Of a stretch of 64,000 bases of DNA, positions 51,604 through 60,911 are shown piece after piece. Location: NCBI GenBank assembly GCA_026874595.1, contig CM049316.1, positions 20,671,839-20,735,838 on the forward strand, given 5' to 3'. Each line of letters opens with the position of its first letter. Position 1 is the first letter of the stretch. Origin of the DNA: Sipunculus nudus. Lineage: Eukaryota; Annelida; Sipuncula; Golfingiida; Sipunculidae. The notes beneath the pieces are model-generated. The model worked only from the letters and a program-made list of their open reading frames with translations. It was not told the DNA's origin and made no database searches. The translations under genes and the position numbers were made by a program.

Positions 51604-53273
51604 TCGAAATGGCAGTGGTCCGCGATGTTTTGAATCATATACAAGCGGTTTGTTATCTGGCACGTCACGTGCGATAACCGGTTAGTAAACACGCCCTGTA
51701 AAAAACAGTCAGAAGGCAGGTCGTCCACGTACACGCACGGGCCGTCTGGCAGTGCGTCCATTCCCACGCTCAATGTATCAGGGTTGGGTGGGTCCTGGTC
51801 TACGTCCCATGCTGTTGAACGTGCGATTTCCATGGCGTTCAGGTCGGCGCTGACCAAGTCCGGGTTCCACACGCGGTTGTGTTGCGCCAACAAGCACAGC
51901 ATGCACGGTAATCTGACGAGCAGGTCTTCGCAGTGCAGCTGTTCGTTTCTGTCGCCTGACACGAAAGCAAAACGTTGTGACGGTAACTGGGAGGGATCTC
52001 TGGCCTGCTGCAGAAATTCGTACATGAAAAGAACAATGTTGAAACATTCCAGTAAACGAACGTGATTTGTGACCGCTAAGCTTACGTCGAACAATTTCGC
52101 TGGCAGGGCGACAAGTCCACGTGGATGCGAAGTCCCTTGCATACGCGACGACTTCCGCATATACGCTGAGGCGACACACGTTGGTAGGGTGCAGCGGGCC
52201 TCCGTGTAAACCACCCGCAATGCCTCTGACAAACCCTCTGATACGGGTATGTTCTTGAAGCCGGCGGCATCGACCAGATGTTCCACTATGTCGCGGCGTG
52301 CGCTTAGTGACATCCAACTGTTTGCGTGTTTGAACGTATGGGGAGTTCCAACCACTTGAGCTAAGGGGTTACGGGCTGCGACACGTACAGCGCGCGCCGG
52401 TGGTCCTTGGTTGTCCTGTGTGACAGGGCGCAGTTTGCAACGCTGGTCTGTTGAAACAACCTCTCGGAAGAGCTGCACTGCTTTGACACATCGTCTGACG
52501 GCGAAAAGTCCTGACAAGACCTCTTGTCCCGCTACGCGGGGCTGCATGCAACAGGACAGGTCTTCTTTCGCCCTGCGCAATTTGCGCAACAGCTTTGCGT
52601 GCCTCGCCCTCACCAGTTTGCGGTGACGTTCGAAAACGCGCTCTCCCACCGATTTCTGGACCACTATGTCGCGGCGTGCGCTTAGTGACATCCAACTGTT
52701 TGCGTGTTTGAACGTATGGGGAGTTCCAACCACTTGAGCTAAGGGGTTACGGGCTGCGACACGTACAGCGCGCGCCGGTGGTCCTTGGTTGTCCTGTGTG
52801 ACAGGGCGCAGTTTGCAACGCTGGTCTGTTGAATATTTTTCCCCGTTGCAGTTATCAGGTATTTCATCAGGGTTGTCTGGGAAAAGTGAATGTTCCAGTG
52901 TCAAAGCTTGTACGCCTTCTTCTTCCACCTTCACGACCATTGGAAGGCTTGTGTTGGAGTTGGCGGGAACTTCTCGTGCTTTGTGCGTGTTTCCTGGGCA
53001 TGACACTACCATAAACCCTTCTCTGCGTTCTGAACCGTCAGGTAGACGTGAACGTGTCCCGTCTTCACGCTTCGACAGTCCTGTCGGGATGATCGACACA
53101 GGGGCCCCGAGGTTGTATGAGCATACTGTAAGGGCGCTCTTTATTGCATTGACGTTCACGTTATCCGAACGTTTGCAACCGGCAGACGCATGGTCATGCG
53201 ACAGGGTCTGTTCCTGTGTGTTGAATGTGGTCCACGGAGACAGGGGTACAACCCTAAGGTTTCTGTCCGCCAT
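51600..53273 (-). CDS. Unknown protein containing an internal duplication and a block copied from the divergent neighbour (557 aa)
   Basis: Starts at ATG 53273. Residues about 148-204 and 274-330 are identical (block A). Between them, residues about 205-274 (block X) are identical to residues 534-603 of the protein encoded on the other strand at 53350-55989. The frame is maintained through all junctions. The remainder has no recognised domain; the C-terminal half contains several Cys residues (PCMLCLLAQH). If the rearrangement is recent, the ancestral product would have been about 126 residues shorter. It shares a 76-bp intergenic region with the neighbour. Confidence 0.7.
   Translation of the reverse strand: MADRNLRVVPLSPWTTFNTQEQTLSHDHASAGCKRSDNVNVNAIKSALTVCSYNLGAPVSIIPTGLSKREDGTRSRLPDGSERREGFMVVSCPGNTHKAREVPANSNTSLPMVVKVEEEGVQALTLEHSLFPDNPDEIPDNCNGEKYSTDQRCKLRPVTQDNQGPPARAVRVAARNPLAQVVGTPHTFKHANSWMSLSARRDIVVQKSVGERVFERHRKLVRARHAKLLRKLRRAKEDLSCCMQPRVAGQEVLSGLFAVRRCVKAVQLFREVVSTDQRCKLRPVTQDNQGPPARAVRVAARNPLAQVVGTPHTFKHANSWMSLSARRDIVEHLVDAAGFKNIPVSEGLSEALRVVYTEARCTLPTCVASAYMRKSSRMQGTSHPRGLVALPAKLFDVSLAVTNHVRLLECFNIVLFMYEFLQQARDPSQLPSQRFAFVSGDRNEQLHCEDLLVRLPCMLCLLAQHNRVWNPDLVSADLNAMEIARSTAWDVDQDPPNPDTLSVGMDALPDGPCVYVDDLPSDCFLQGVFTNRLSHVTCQITNRLYMIQNIADHCHFE
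52283..52833 (-). repeat. A-X-A rearrangement: 173-bp direct repeat around an inverted copy
   Basis: Copies of A lie at 52283-52455 and 52661-52833 and appear identical. X (52453-52661) is the reverse complement of 54949-55157. Junctions show 1-3 bases of shared sequence. The period is 378 bp, a multiple of three. Confidence 0.85.
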
Positions 53274-53349
53274 GCCTTATTTGGGTGATCGGAGGCCGAT
53301 GTCCGGCCTGAGTTGACTTTCAAAAAAAAAGAACAATCGGTGAAACACT
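53274..53349. promoter_or_regulatory. 76-bp divergent intergenic region
   Basis: It separates two head-to-head large genes. It contains an imperfect inverted repeat (GATCGGAGGCCGATGTCCGGCC) and an A-run but no TATA box. A shared bidirectional promoter is inferred. Confidence 0.5.
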
Positions 53350-55989
53350 ATGGCTTCCTCAGACGACCGATCGGCACACACGGTGCAGGAGCGCGGTGTA
53401 GCTGTCGGGCACCCGCTCGAATGCCCGGATTCTACAGAGTGGCTCAGGTTGTGGGCGGACACGTTGACGGCGCTGATCGATGTGAACGTATCAAAACATG
53501 TGTATCCTGATCTTATGCTTCAGAGTTTGCCACGCTTGCGGTCAAACGCGTGTGTGGCAAAGGAAATGTCATTTTTTGTACGCGAAAGTCTGCATTGTTC
53601 TTTATCGCGTGTCACGTACGGACTGTCCTTGCTCTTGCCGCGACTGTCCCTCGAGATGGATCACGTTGCTTCCTGTCTGGAAGAATACGTTCGTAACTCT
53701 CAAGACATGCAGCGAGACGCGAGGTGTTGTAGAAACCAGGGCTTGACGGAACAGCAGGTTGAGTCGCTGTGTCAGAAATACTTCCGTTCTGTGCTTCGGA
53801 CAGAGGACTGTCGGTTTTGGCACACAACGGGCAGTAACACTGCATGGACGGTGCACGAGATGCAGAAATGCTGTTGGGACCTTGATTTCGCTTTTTATAG
53901 CACACCCCTGGAAGAGGTTATTACCGCCCTCGGAGAGCTAGAGGAAGTATGTGCGAAACTGTTTGTTTCAGTTTGGGTATTGCCTCCCCACCTGTTGGAT
54001 ATGAGCCTGGGTTGTTTAGCATGTGTTTCTGCTCAGGCCTTTGCGTATTCCCTCGCGCAAGATGGGTCCCGTGCAGGGGCCGACCCACCTGAACAAACCA
54101 AGTTAGGTGCCAGTAACTGTTCTCATATTGTGTCATGTGACACGGGGCATGATCTTTTCCAGACGTTAAATGTGCCGGCAGGAAGCGGGTCATGTCAACG
54201 GGAGCGAAGCAGAGATGGAGCTGCTCCTGCAGGTGATGGCGAACGTGTGGCCGCGGTCAACCAGTTGCCTAACGCTCCTGACATGGCACTGGCTGCCGGT
54301 TCTCCACGTCCTATAAACTCTGTCGACCCCACTGAAGACAGGTATTACTGTGGTTTCGGGAACACCTCTGGCGCAGACGACAGGCTCCTCAAGGAGCTGC
54401 GACTGGGTAACAGTCATGTGGCAGAAAAGACCCGTCTGTTGTTGGAAAACATGAGGCGCGCCCGTTCGGAAATAGACTCGCATTGGCGGAATTCGGCTGA
54501 TATTTTTAGATGGTGTGGTGAACGCGGTGACACTGACGTGCAAACCGAGGGTCATTACGCGGGCAATGCTGTTCTCATGTACACGGTTCCCGTCTACGGG
54601 TTGACTGTTGAAGAGCTCGTGGGGAACGAGTTTGCGGCCATGGACGCTCAGGCCGAGCTTGAAGCCCGCAAACACGAGACTAGGATCAAGGAGCAGTTAA
54701 AAAAAGCTAGGGACCGTGGAGTCCAAGACGCGCCACAAGCTGTTGCGTGGGACATCTTGAAAGGGATTAACATGGATGGAAGCAACAACGGGGGTTTGGC
54801 GCAAATGTTGGAGCGGGTGACAGGGAGGCGTTATGGGGTCGGCAACCAAGCAGTTGGATGTGGAAACAATGAACGTCCTGGACGTTCTTGCGTTGATGAT
54901 TACATCGATACCTTGGTTACGGAGATGACGTCATGTGACATAGACTCCGTCCAGAAATCGGTGGGAGAGCGCGTTTTCGAACGTCACCGCAAACTGGTGA
55001 GGGCGAGGCACGCAAAGCTGTTGCGCAAATTGCGCAGGGCGAAAGAAGACCTGTCCTGTTGCATGCAGCCCCGCGTAGCGGGACAAGAGGTCTTGTCAGG
55101 ACTTTTCGCCGTCAGACGATGTGTCAAAGCAGTGCAGCTCTTCCGAGAGGTTGTTTCCGCGCAGGCGGGAGCAGACGTGAACCCCGACGATTTGCAAAAT
55201 GGTTGGCTTGTGCCTGGGGATGGGTCACCGTATGATCCGTCCCGTGATCCTCGCCCGCGTGTAGCTGAAGCGTGGGAGGTCAGTTGCGGGGAGCCCCTGC
55301 TGGAAACTGTCAACATATCGATGGCCTCAGAACTGACTAAGTCCCTGCAACTTGGCCCTATGTGGATGTCCAGGGACTCGCACGAGGATACAGCGTGTCC
55401 CGTCAGGGCGGGATTTGTTATGCACGCTGTTTGGTCTGCAAGAGGCGTCCCCGCGTCTGCGCGTGCTGACGTTGAGAGGTTCTGCACTTTGAAATCGGAA
55501 ATGGGAGCACTGGGGTCACGTCAGGCGGAACGCTTCGGGGATGTGTTCCCAGTGATGCAGGAACAGTATCTGGAACTGCTGCAGCAGTTGCGGGCGCAGG
55601 AAGCGCAGACGTCGTCAGGTGATGCCGAAAACCAATCTAGTCTGGACAGTTTGAAGCAAACACGGTTTCTCTGCCACATGCACAAGGTTCGGTTGGTGGC
55701 ATATGCTGTTGTGGCGCACCAATTGGCCCATCCGGGGAACCGTGTCCGTTGTCTGTCTGTGGCCGATCCGTCACATTTATGTCCGGGGGAAGGGGGGGAG
55801 GTTTACGCTCTCGAGGAGGCTGTATATGTGGGGCCCGCTTTTTCACCACACACGCTGATATCCAGGCGACACTACACGCCTCCGGTAAACGACGCTGACG
55901 CACAAGAGGCAAACGCGCGGGATCTATGGCATATAAAACAGAGTCATGACATCTTCGAACTCCTGGCTGCTGCACCAGCGACGCGTTGA
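53350..55989 (+). CDS. Large unknown protein (879 aa)
   Basis: Starts at ATG 53350. Helical and Cys-rich in the first 240 residues; a disordered part lies around 260-330. A charged helical segment follows (about 415-510, including EARKHETRIKEQLKKARDRG), then the block at residues 534-603 that was copied into the divergent neighbour, and then a mixed C-terminal domain. No motif of terminases, portal proteins, helicases or capsid proteins was recognised, though size and position fit a core viral gene. An AATAAA lies at 56037-56042, about 50 bp after the stop. Confidence 0.8.
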   Translation: MASSDDRSAHTVQERGVAVGHPLECPDSTEWLRLWADTLTALIDVNVSKHVYPDLMLQSLPRLRSNACVAKEMSFFVRESLHCSLSRVTYGLSLLLPRLSLEMDHVASCLEEYVRNSQDMQRDARCCRNQGLTEQQVESLCQKYFRSVLRTEDCRFWHTTGSNTAWTVHEMQKCCWDLDFAFYSTPLEEVITALGELEEVCAKLFVSVWVLPPHLLDMSLGCLACVSAQAFAYSLAQDGSRAGADPPEQTKLGASNCSHIVSCDTGHDLFQTLNVPAGSGSCQRERSRDGAAPAGDGERVAAVNQLPNAPDMALAAGSPRPINSVDPTEDRYYCGFGNTSGADDRLLKELRLGNSHVAEKTRLLLENMRRARSEIDSHWRNSADIFRWCGERGDTDVQTEGHYAGNAVLMYTVPVYGLTVEELVGNEFAAMDAQAELEARKHETRIKEQLKKARDRGVQDAPQAVAWDILKGINMDGSNNGGLAQMLERVTGRRYGVGNQAVGCGNNERPGRSCVDDYIDTLVTEMTSCDIDSVQKSVGERVFERHRKLVRARHAKLLRKLRRAKEDLSCCMQPRVAGQEVLSGLFAVRRCVKAVQLFREVVSAQAGADVNPDDLQNGWLVPGDGSPYDPSRDPRPRVAEAWEVSCGEPLLETVNISMASELTKSLQLGPMWMSRDSHEDTACPVRAGFVMHAVWSARGVPASARADVERFCTLKSEMGALGSRQAERFGDVFPVMQEQYLELLQQLRAQEAQTSSGDAENQSSLDSLKQTRFLCHMHKVRLVAYAVVAHQLAHPGNRVRCLSVADPSHLCPGEGGEVYALEEAVYVGPAFSPHTLISRRHYTPPVNDADAQEANARDLWHIKQSHDIFELLAAAPATR
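54949..55157 (+). repeat. Source of the copied block X
   Basis: This 209-bp part of the 879-residue gene is present as an exact-looking inverted copy at 52453-52661. Here it is not flanked by duplications, so this copy is the likely donor. Confidence 0.8.
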
Positions 55990-56036
55990 CTTTCGTCGTA
56001 TCCTATATGAAACAAAACACTCATGATACCAAACCA

Positions 56037-56083
56037 AATAAAACCAAACACATACAGTCATAATGTGCAATGTGATATTTATT
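56037..56083. terminator. Convergent polyadenylation signals
   Basis: AATAAA at 56037-56042 serves the plus-strand gene. TTTATT at 56078-56083 (AATAAA on the minus strand) serves the gene ending at 56229. TG microsatellite sequence lies at about 56130-56180. Confidence 0.55.
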
Positions 56084-56228
56084 CATTAAACAAAATATAT
56101 TTATTGTATGCAGGTTTTGATGTTGCATTGTGTGTATATGTGTGTCTGTACATATGTGTATATGTGTGTGTCTGTACATATTGAAATGTCCAGTTTGGCA
56201 GTTGTGACATGATTTCTAACAAGTCTTA

Positions 56229-58511
56229 TCAGGAGGCTTCGATCAAATTGCTGATGAATTCAGCCGTGCCGGTTACGTACTCCGGTATATCTACTTTCAT
56301 CATCTCTGCCAGTTTATATATGTTTTGTAACGTCTGTGATCCCGGTTTGAACGCACGTCTTAGTTTGACGGCCAGTTCAGTCTTGTACTTCGACACAGTT
56401 TCTTTCATAACTTTGGCCACATCCTGTGGTATGTTCTTTCCCATCAGGCATTCAGTCAGATCTGCTGTGTAGGGCACGGGGAGTCTCCTTTCGTTGAGAA
56501 AGGTTGCATTGGCGAAGGCCGTGTTGCGGTCCACCAACAACGTGTTTTGAGGTGATATACCGATCCGCAGAACAAACCGGTAGGCCAAATGAAGCCATAA
56601 AGATAGCGGCAAGCGTTTGGCGTCGTCAGCCGACAGTTTGTGCAGGGGCGCGAGACCCAGCTCGTTATGGTCAATGACAAAACATCCCGTTGGCCCACCG
56701 TCGGCAAAATGGTTGTAAAATGTGTGGTGGCTGCCGCATACGTAAGAGTATTCCAATCCGAAGGCAATATGCAGGTTGGTCTGCATGTACGACATCACGC
56801 CGTTACAGAAAAACTCTACGCAGCCCGGAGTGTGCTTGTCCCCGAGGAAAATGTTCATGGCTGCGTGCCTGAACGCCAATTGTTTTGCGTCGTGATAGAG
56901 CATGGGGCCTTTGAACACCTGCTGCGATTTCAAATCAGCTCTCGTGAACGATTTCGTTTTCTGATGCGGCACATGCAACAGAGGCAGGCGGCTCATGACC
57001 TCTTCTAGCTCTGTGATGGATGTGAAACGCTGTTTCAGTATGTCAGCAGGACATCTGCAGTTAAGGGTCATTCGAACTGGTCCACATGTCACCTCGTGGC
57101 ATTTGGGGCGTTTAACGTCTGCGTCACCTGTGTCTTTTTGCTTCCTTTTCCGGGAAAAGCGATCACACTTGGGCAACGAAAGCCCATAAACGTCGCTGTC
57201 ACATGGTTGGGTCATGGATGGGAAACATTTCCTAAGTCGTTTGCATACCTCTGTCGCAGGGTTTCCACCCCCGCGTGTGTGGGTCTTGCGTGGCCGCTTC
57301 GGTCTGGTACACACCCACTGGTTTGTTATAACGGGATAAAATTCGGCGTAATGTTCCATCGACTGGTGCGAACGTTTCCACCGGGCACCGTAAAACTCTG
57401 TACAGTGGGTGGGGTCTGCTGCACGCTCGGTAACCAACCCTGGTGGCTGTGGGACGCTGCGTCCCGTCCTGCCCCGTCTGGTTGTGCGGTCGATGGCGTA
57501 GTCAGGCATCGCGTTCAAAGGTGGTAGAGACTTTGGTTTAACCAACACTTCGTCGACCAGCAACGTTTTGGAAGCGTCGTGGTTCACAAGCTGCCCCCGG
57601 CCGCCTTTCCGGTTCTTCAGTGCAGGAGGGCACATGCACATCAGGTACCTGATGACGACACAGAAGAGAATCAAAACAGGGTCACCGTATCGTGCAAACT
57701 TGCCACACGCCGATATGAACACTTGCATGTAACTGTCCCGGTCAGCTATGGCCTCCCGTTGTAGCAGAGACAGCACCAGGTCGATAAGCTGTGGTTTCCC
57801 GTGTGGCTTACTCTGCAACACTGCCTTCCCTGCGTCTGTGACCTTTGCCGGACAGCACGTCATGCACATGGCTACGTGTCTGGCTGCTGACAACAGCCAA
57901 ACCGCGATGTCGTCTTTCGTGTCACCGGTCACGATCGGATTCACGTCCCAGTCGTTACATTCTTCCACCTTGTTTTTCCAATCACGCCATGCCCGCAGCA
58001 GATTGGTCAGGGCGAGCGCGGCGGACATTGTCCCTGGTTCCGATTCCACCAACGGTATCAGAGTTGCGTCCGGTTGAAACACCCTCATCGGTGGAAGCGG
58101 GGTTCTCGGGTGCAGGAAGGGAGGGGTCAAAGTCGCGGTACACATGCACACAGCTACACGAGATGTTTTCACGTCCAACAGAGTTTCAATGACAGATCTC
58201 ATGTTGCGTTTCGACTTGCTCCCCGTTGCATTTGACAAATCGGCCACTAACGTGAAAACACGCGCCGGTGCCAAGCAATGGTCTTCCAGCAGGAACTTTA
58301 CAACGTGTTTCCATTTTAGTTTGGGCGGTCGTCTTGATCCTAACAGTTCATCGGTGGCCTGCAACACGTGTTGGATGTCTTTCCTCCTGAGACCTGTTTG
58401 CACCAGGGACAAAAGCTCATCCACGCGTATGGCTAGACCTTCTGAATAGCAGTGCGCGTTTGGGGTTTGCATGTCGGCGTAACTGGCATCAGAGAAATGG
58501 CCGGGCAGCAT
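56229..58511 (-). CDS. Large unknown protein (760 aa)
   Basis: First in-frame ATG at 58511. The N-terminal 150 residues are helical, with LLSLVQTGLRRKDIQHVLQATDELL; this resembles helical collar regions of AAA-type proteins, but weakly. The middle is basic and probably disordered (RKRKQKDT). The C-terminal third (about 540-740) is well structured. It contains a segment (LRIGISPQNTLLVD) faintly like the catalytic loop of atypical viral protein kinases but without the expected Asp, so no kinase claim is made. It shares a 247-bp divergent region with the gene at 58759. Confidence 0.75.
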   Translation of the reverse strand: MLPGHFSDASYADMQTPNAHCYSEGLAIRVDELLSLVQTGLRRKDIQHVLQATDELLGSRRPPKLKWKHVVKFLLEDHCLAPARVFTLVADLSNATGSKSKRNMRSVIETLLDVKTSRVAVCMCTATLTPPFLHPRTPLPPMRVFQPDATLIPLVESEPGTMSAALALTNLLRAWRDWKNKVEECNDWDVNPIVTGDTKDDIAVWLLSAARHVAMCMTCCPAKVTDAGKAVLQSKPHGKPQLIDLVLSLLQREAIADRDSYMQVFISACGKFARYGDPVLILFCVVIRYLMCMCPPALKNRKGGRGQLVNHDASKTLLVDEVLVKPKSLPPLNAMPDYAIDRTTRRGRTGRSVPQPPGLVTERAADPTHCTEFYGARWKRSHQSMEHYAEFYPVITNQWVCTRPKRPRKTHTRGGGNPATEVCKRLRKCFPSMTQPCDSDVYGLSLPKCDRFSRKRKQKDTGDADVKRPKCHEVTCGPVRMTLNCRCPADILKQRFTSITELEEVMSRLPLLHVPHQKTKSFTRADLKSQQVFKGPMLYHDAKQLAFRHAAMNIFLGDKHTPGCVEFFCNGVMSYMQTNLHIAFGLEYSYVCGSHHTFYNHFADGGPTGCFVIDHNELGLAPLHKLSADDAKRLPLSLWLHLAYRFVLRIGISPQNTLLVDRNTAFANATFLNERRLPVPYTADLTECLMGKNIPQDVAKVMKETVSKYKTELAVKLRRAFKPGSQTLQNIYKLAEMMKVDIPEYVTGTAEFISNLIEAS

Positions 58512-58625
58512 GCGCAGGAGCACTTTGTATGCCCAGTCGGCTGACGGTCGTCCAATCAGCGTGCGTCACGTGTGTAACCCGTTTTTGGCAAAATCTGGAG
58601 GGGGGGGTTGACTGATACCACATCA

Positions 58626-58635
58626 TATATATAAA
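58626..58635 (+). promoter_or_regulatory. TATA box (TATATATAAA) in a divergent promoter region
   Basis: It lies about 125 bp upstream of the ATG at 58759. The 247-bp spacer (58512-58758) serves this gene and the opposing 760-residue gene. The nearly symmetrical TATA could work in both directions. Confidence 0.5.
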
Positions 58636-58758
58636 TGTGACAGCCGCTGGTACATGTGATCACGTGATGCACCGGCACTTCCACAGCCTCATAAATATCG
58701 CGGTTGGTAGGTATGCCCTCATAGACCTCTACGCCGCCGTCGAGGCTGTTGCACAAAA

Positions 58759-60357
58759 ATGTCGTCGAACGAAAACACGTCGCTCCCGGCGACAGAGAAA
58801 GTTGAAGCTGAAGGCTGCAGCACGGGTAAGACTGTCATATCAGATCGCGAAGTGGAAGCCCCTCGACCGGATGGTACCGCGTGTACCAAATCGAACGATG
58901 GGGAACCCGGGACGTGTAACGATACCGCCAAACCAAAAGGTAGGCCCGGTCATGTATCGTTTGCATGCTTCCGACCACACATTTCCGGTGTGTGTTATCT
59001 GGACGTGAGATGCCAGTTGAAATCCCCGCAAACAGTCCAGAGACCGGGGAACGTGATCTATCTTAACGACACTGGCGTTCAGGGTGCAGTTTCCACTGTG
59101 GCGGAGGTCCTGCTAGAGTGTCCCGATAAACACCCCGGTGCCAGACCAACGGGAACTGATCAAGGAATTATGACAAGTTCATCAGAACAGAGAGATTTGT
59201 TCTTTCTGTGTACCAACCGAGCAGCGTCCGAACTCGTCGAGCAACTGAACCCCGAATTAATATGTGATCTGGTGGCGGCAGCATTGGCCTTCTTCCCACA
59301 CATGCTTGATTGCGTTGTGCAATTTGCATCACAGGAAAACGTGTTTTGCGGAAAGGATTTTACCATATACTGCGTTCAGGAATTGCCCTTACAGCCCGAT
59401 CACAGTTACAGTCTTGTTGGAAAATGGGACCAGGTGCTGAGTACGTTCCATTGTGGGGCGTACACAAACGCTAGTGGTGAACGTATGGTGCTGGTGACGT
59501 ACCCAAAGCTTGAATGCCTTGTGCGCGCCGCGAGCGATTCCGATGGCGGTCGTGCGTTTTTTCAAAGACTCTTGGAAGCCATGGTGACCGAGGAGGATAC
59601 TGACACCAACCCCTGGCAGGTGTTGCTGACAGATGATGTCAACAGGGCTTCTGTCAACGGAAGGACGGTAATGTTGATGTGCAAGATTCGGCGAAAGCCC
59701 AAAGCCGCATCCAATGAGTCTAATGCTGGCGGTTGTCACAGTCACATACAGCAGTTGCGTGCCGAAACATCAGACGTCGCAGAACATCATGTGAAAGAGA
59801 AGAGATACGTTGGACCACTGCGACCGTCTGTAACGCACAGGCGAACGGCCACAGCGCTTGACAGTGATCTGATCACGGTTGTCCGTCATCTGCAACCCCG
59901 AGTGATCTGTGATATTATGTCCGCTGTGTTAATATCGTACCCACACATCCTCGTTTATGCGAACTTTGCAGCAAACACGGAAGGTCTACGATATGCACAT
60001 AAGAAATGCGACCAGATTATCACCGTGTGCTGCGTGGAGGAACTACCCGTCAAACCACAATGGCGATATGAACTCACGGGGACATGGGGTGAGACGTTGA
60101 ACACATACAATTGTGTAATCTGTAAGGACGCTCGGTCTGGACCCATCGTGGTGGTTGAGGACCCCGAATTCGCCCGTGTCGTGGAAGCTGTCAGGTTTTC
60201 CGAGGAGGGCAGACGTTTTGTGCAACTGGTCTTGGAGTCTCTTGTGTCGCCCTTCGACGTGTTTGTTACACATGGTGACTACATGTCAAGAGTACTGCTT
60301 GACGACAATATGGACGTGGCATTGTTGTGTTGCATCGTGGAACCCAATACTGATTGA
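58759..60357 (+). CDS. Unknown protein with two homologous domains (532 aa)
   Basis: Starts at ATG 58759. After a disordered, charged N-terminus, two related domains occupy residues about 160-315 and 375-532. Shared features are L(N/Q)P(E/R)(L/V)ICD, a hydrophobic helix with (F/Y)PH(M/I)L, the strand V(Q/E)ELP(L/V)(Q/K)P, LVGKW or LTGTW, and a late helix (G..FFQRLLEA, G..FVQLVLES). The linker is basic. The fold is not recognised. The gene arose by internal duplication followed by strong divergence. Convergent with the minus-strand gene at 60912. Confidence 0.75.
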   Translation: MSSNENTSLPATEKVEAEGCSTGKTVISDREVEAPRPDGTACTKSNDGEPGTCNDTAKPKGRPGHVSFACFRPHISGVCYLDVRCQLKSPQTVQRPGNVIYLNDTGVQGAVSTVAEVLLECPDKHPGARPTGTDQGIMTSSSEQRDLFFLCTNRAASELVEQLNPELICDLVAAALAFFPHMLDCVVQFASQENVFCGKDFTIYCVQELPLQPDHSYSLVGKWDQVLSTFHCGAYTNASGERMVLVTYPKLECLVRAASDSDGGRAFFQRLLEAMVTEEDTDTNPWQVLLTDDVNRASVNGRTVMLMCKIRRKPKAASNESNAGGCHSHIQQLRAETSDVAEHHVKEKRYVGPLRPSVTHRRTATALDSDLITVVRHLQPRVICDIMSAVLISYPHILVYANFAANTEGLRYAHKKCDQIITVCCVEELPVKPQWRYELTGTWGETLNTYNCVICKDARSGPIVVVEDPEFARVVEAVRFSEEGRRFVQLVLESLVSPFDVFVTHGDYMSRVLLDDNMDVALLCCIVEPNTD

Positions 60358-60911
60358 AAAGGTTTGATACTGTCCCCATCATGGGATTTGCGCGTGTCGG
60401 ACATTAACATGTGACAACGTATGTTTTGTTGTGGTCCAGCCAAACCAGTTTTGCGAGTGATGTGGTATATGTTTCTCTTTGTGATGTGTATACAACTTTA
60501 AACTGTTATAATTGTACATTTTTTTTTTGTCAGGTACCCCAATCAGCCGTTCTGACGTGTACGTTATTTGATCGCGCTGGACTTTTGTACCTTTAGAGCG
60601 TTTTGTCATATGACCTACATCACACACACGCACATACACATTCGAAAACACAGCAGAGCAATGACAATGTGAAACAATAAATAAATATATATCTATCTTT
60701 ATTGTGGTCTGAACTCAATTTATTGATGAAATACGAGTGTGTATGATATGATCAGTGTCCAAAAACTCGGTCTGATTCTGTAGGGTTCAACATCTCCTCA
60801 TTTCCAGCCACCTGCTTCTTACTTACAGTTTCGTCTTTGTCAATCCGTCAAGACGTTTCTGCAGTTGCAGAGATCCCCGGGAATAGTGGAGGTGGGAAAG
60901 GTAGGGTTGAA
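60358..60911. terminator. Convergent 3' region with polyadenylation signals
   Basis: AATAAATAAA at 60676-60685 serves the plus-strand gene. TTTATT at 60698-60703 (AATAAA on the minus strand) lies 209 bp after the 319-residue gene. No gene is supported in this 554-bp spacer. Confidence 0.5.

Noticed and set aside
54984-55487. Minus-strand frame of 167 codons inside the 879-residue gene
   Set aside because: Antisense shadow; its repeat match at 52411-52626 arises only from the copied block X.
53350-55989. Possible herpesvirus-type terminase or packaging subunit
   Set aside because: Considered from size and neighbourhood, but no Walker motifs, zinc finger or nuclease signature is present.
56229-58511. 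Possible viral protein kinase at the C-terminal third
   Set aside because: One loop-like segment is suggestive, but the catalytic Asp, metal-binding motif and glycine loop could not be found.
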